Part shown: piece by piece, positions 62,257 to 64,000 of the stretch
How positions within the stretch are numbered: the stretch's first letter is position 1
Layout of the letters: every line of letters starts with the position of its first letter
Source: an uncultured Pseudomonadales bacterium
Lineage (GTDB): Bacteria; Pseudomonadota; Gammaproteobacteria; Pseudomonadales; Azotimanducaceae
Direction of reading: 5' to 3'
Assembly: GCA_951813515.1 (NCBI GenBank)
Contig: OX638346.1
Location: 1,357,617-1,421,616 of the forward strand
DNA: 64,000 nucleotides
The notes under the pieces: generated by a model
What the model was told of the DNA's origin: nothing
The model's database searches: none
What the model saw: only the letters and a program-made list of their open reading frames with translations
Translations under genes and position numbers: made by a program

Positions 62257-62563
62257 GGGACGACTCTCAAGTCCGGAGTTTCAAACGCACCAGGTCCAGC
62301 GAGATGTGCGACGCCTTTGCCAGCAATGTTCTAACATCTTCGGTTACCGCCGGGTCCCGGTTCGCCGATTGTCCGTGAACAAAAGTCGCAATCCGGGCGG
62401 CCGAACGGAAAGGCGAATGCTACCGCTAAACGTCCCCGCTCCATAATCGCGAATGAAAGTGCCCCACGACCGTCGCCTATCGGCGCCGTCCGCAGCCCGA
62501 CCCAACTCGTCGCCCATGGATGAACCGTCCCACGTCGCTCCCGCTCCAGGAAACGCTTGATCC
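62257..62563. other. Non-coding gap between rubredoxin and ubiA
   Basis: About 307 bases. Short ORFs on both strands show no family signature and no good ribosome binding site. ubiC, which often precedes ubiA, is not here. Promoters for both flanking genes are presumably in this gap, but no clear consensus stands out. Confidence 0.5.
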
Positions 62564-63430
62564 ATGCGAGTGAGACTCTCCGCCTACGCGCAGCTCATGC
62601 GCCTCGACAAGCCGGTCGGCACGTTGCTGCTGCTGTGGCCGACGCTGGCCGCGTTGTGGATCGCCGCCGAGGGAGTCCCGCCGTTGCCAATCCTCCTCGC
62701 GTTCGTTGCCGGAACGTTCGTCATGCGTTCCGCCGGCTGCGTGATCAATGATATCGCCGACCGCAACTTCGACGGTCGGGTGGCGCGCACGCATGACCGG
62801 CCGCTACCGGAGGGGCGCGTTTCGCTGGTCGAGGCATTCGCGCTCTTCGGCGGCCTCCTCGTTCTGGCGCTCGCTATCGTAATGACGCTGAACACCGCAA
62901 CCCAACTGCTCGCGGCGGCCGGGGTCGTCATATCCGTTGCCTATCCGTTCCTGAAGCGATGGACGCACTGGCCGCAGGTGGCGCTCGGCGCGGCATTCAG
63001 CTGGGGCATCCCGATGGCCTTCACGGCTACGACCGGTAGCGTGCCCGGCATCGCGTGGGTCCTTTTCGCTGCCAGCGCATTCTGGATCATCGCCTACGAC
63101 ACGGAATACGCGATGGTCGATCGCCGTTTCGACCTGGATATCGGCCTCAAGTCCTCCGCGATCCTGTTCGCCAACTCGGACCGGGCAATCATCGGCGCGC
63201 TGCAGTGCCTGGCGCTCGTCCTTTTCTTCGTAGGTGGCTTGCAGGCCGGGTTCCACCACGCCTTCTTCGCGGCGCTCGCCGCAGCCGCCGGTCTCTTCGT
63301 CTACCACCAATGGTTGATCCGCGAGCGCGAAGAGAGCGCCTGCTTCAAGGCGTTCCGCAACAATGTCTGGGTCGGCTTCGCGTTGTTCGCCGGCGCGGTG
63401 ATCGAGTACGGGGCGCGCGCACTCTCATGA
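62564..63430 (+). CDS. ubiA: 4-Hydroxybenzoate polyprenyltransferase UbiA
   Basis: 288-residue integral membrane prenyltransferase of ubiquinone synthesis, attaching the isoprenoid tail to 4-hydroxybenzoate. The first Asp-rich motif is NDIADRNFD and the second is YDTEYAMVDR; about eight hydrophobic helices are present. LMRLDKPVGTLLLLWPTL is the UbiA N-terminal signature. The stop overlaps the TRAP small permease gene start by 4 bases, which is unusual for ubiA and suggests co-transcription. Confidence 0.93.
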   Translation: MRVRLSAYAQLMRLDKPVGTLLLLWPTLAALWIAAEGVPPLPILLAFVAGTFVMRSAGCVINDIADRNFDGRVARTHDRPLPEGRVSLVEAFALFGGLLVLALAIVMTLNTATQLLAAAGVVISVAYPFLKRWTHWPQVALGAAFSWGIPMAFTATTGSVPGIAWVLFAASAFWIIAYDTEYAMVDRRFDLDIGLKSSAILFANSDRAIIGALQCLALVLFFVGGLQAGFHHAFFAALAAAAGLFVYHQWLIREREESACFKAFRNNVWVGFALFAGAVIEYGARALS

Positions 63431-63936
63431 TCGAGCGACTGATCGAAGTCATCGGGCGGACAGCCGCATGGCTGACCCTCGCCATGGTGGCTGCCACCTG
63501 CGTGACGCTGGTCCTCCGCTACGGATTCGACATGGGCGCGATCATGCTGCAGGAGTCCGTGCTCTACATGCACGGCGCCGTATTCATGCTCGGGTTCTCC
63601 TACACGCTGAAGCACGACGAGCATGTCCGGGTCGACCTTATGTACAGCAGGATGTCCGACCGCAGACGGAGCATCGTCAATCTCGGCGGGCATATCGTTC
63701 TCATGACGCCACTTTGTCTCGCCCTCACGTACTTCAGCCTCGACTACGTCACGAACTCCTGGTCCATCCTGGAAGGCTCGCAGGAAGTCGATGGAATCCG
63801 CGGCGTCTATCTGCTGAAAACGCTGATCCCCGCCGCGGCGTGCCTGCTGCTGCTGCAGACCGGCCTGCTCGCGGTCCGGGAAATACAACGGTTGAGTGCC
63901 GAAGGGGGCATCCCCAGACACAACTCGCATGGCTGA
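63427..63936 (+). CDS. dctQ: TRAP transporter small permease (DctQ)
   Basis: 169 residues with four hydrophobic segments (roughly 12-31, 42-62, 87-107, 127-148). LYMHGAVFMLGFSYTLKHDEHVRVDLMY is the DctQ family signature (first 20 residues quoted in part). With the large permease and a periplasmic binding protein it imports carboxylates or related solutes using a sodium gradient. Overlaps ubiA by 4 bases and dctM by 8 bases. Confidence 0.9.
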   Translation: MIERLIEVIGRTAAWLTLAMVAATCVTLVLRYGFDMGAIMLQESVLYMHGAVFMLGFSYTLKHDEHVRVDLMYSRMSDRRRSIVNLGGHIVLMTPLCLALTYFSLDYVTNSWSILEGSQEVDGIRGVYLLKTLIPAAACLLLLQTGLLAVREIQRLSAEGGIPRHNSHG

Positions 63937-64000
63937 ATACCTGCCGCTCATCATGTTCGCGGCGGTGTTCGTCACGCTGCTCGCCGGCTACGCGGTGGCC
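63929..64000 (+). CDS. dctM: TRAP transporter large permease (DctM), start only
   Basis: The ATG at 63929 overlaps the dctQ stop by 8 bases. The visible 24 codons encode a hydrophobic start (MAEYLPLIMFAAVFVTLLAG), as expected for DctM, and run off the right edge. Identification rests mainly on position after dctQ. Confidence 0.7.
   Translation, partial: MAEYLPLIMFAAVFVTLLAGYAVA

Noticed and set aside
1..64000. CRISPR array, tRNA or rRNA genes
   Set aside because: I looked for regularly spaced direct repeats and cloverleaf T-arm signatures by eye and found none; a covariance-model scan would be decisive.

Overview
The window looks like one chromosome segment of a high-GC gammaproteobacterium. 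The evidence is gene order: rsmD divergent from ftsY-ftsE-ftsX with rpoH nearby, and rdgB-hemW-trmB next to it. The many sulfatases, phytanoyl-CoA-type dioxygenases, Uma2 proteins, TRAP transporter genes and defence-like islands would suit a marine, perhaps host-associated, bacterium; that habitat is inference only. I recognised no tRNA, rRNA or CRISPR array.

Layout. 1-6.6 kb: the 5' end of a NirB-like reductase gene and an IS21 IstB scrap. Then comes a rearranged rdgB-hemW-trmB locus in which an A/T-richer ADP-ribosylglycohydrolase gene and toxin/ABC gene scraps sit between two partial copies of the housekeeping block. 6.6-12.8 kb: housekeeping (rpoH with a CIRCE-type operator laid over its promoter, rfbC, an exporter-type ATPase, ftsX-ftsE-ftsY, rsmD, coaD). 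12.8-24.8 kb: catabolic accessory genes (alpha/beta hydrolases, aldo-keto reductase, Zn alcohol dehydrogenase, VOC protein, dioxygenase, secreted esterases, a GH127-like/beta-propeller glycosidase pair, a broken beta-lactamase-family gene).

24.8-33.8 kb: a defence-like island: PLD-family nuclease, a broken gene, a DUF7662-like protein, a tightly overlapping operon of ParB/Srx-like protein, PD-(D/E)XK-like protein and permuted DNA methyltransferase, then a PUA/EVE-like plus NucS-like nuclease. 34.3-43 kb: three formylglycine-type sulfatases, a GrpB-HAD fusion, a DUF3604 protein and an esterase. 43-46.2 kb: a PD-(D/E)XK-like plus UDG-fold pair and tandemly duplicated Uma2 genes. 46.2-50.2 kb: Gfo/Idh/MocA oxidoreductase, MaoC-like protein, orphan Phd/UPF0175 antitoxin, acyl-CoA dehydrogenase.

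50.5-62 kb: a second defence-like island: double AAA+ ATPase with WYL regulator, DUF2779 Cas4-like/RNase H-like nuclease, ELK-motif nuclease, HNH protein, AbiEii-like nucleotidyltransferase with an unusual partner, and a two-gene operon of a duplicated REase-like protein plus a nitrilase-superfamily protein. A dicarboxylate symporter gene lies inside it. 62-64 kb: rubredoxin, ubiA and the start of a TRAP transporter operon. The best candidates for undescribed systems are the ParB-nuclease-methyltransferase operon (27.1-30.4 kb) and the REase-nitrilase operon (59.6-62.0 kb).
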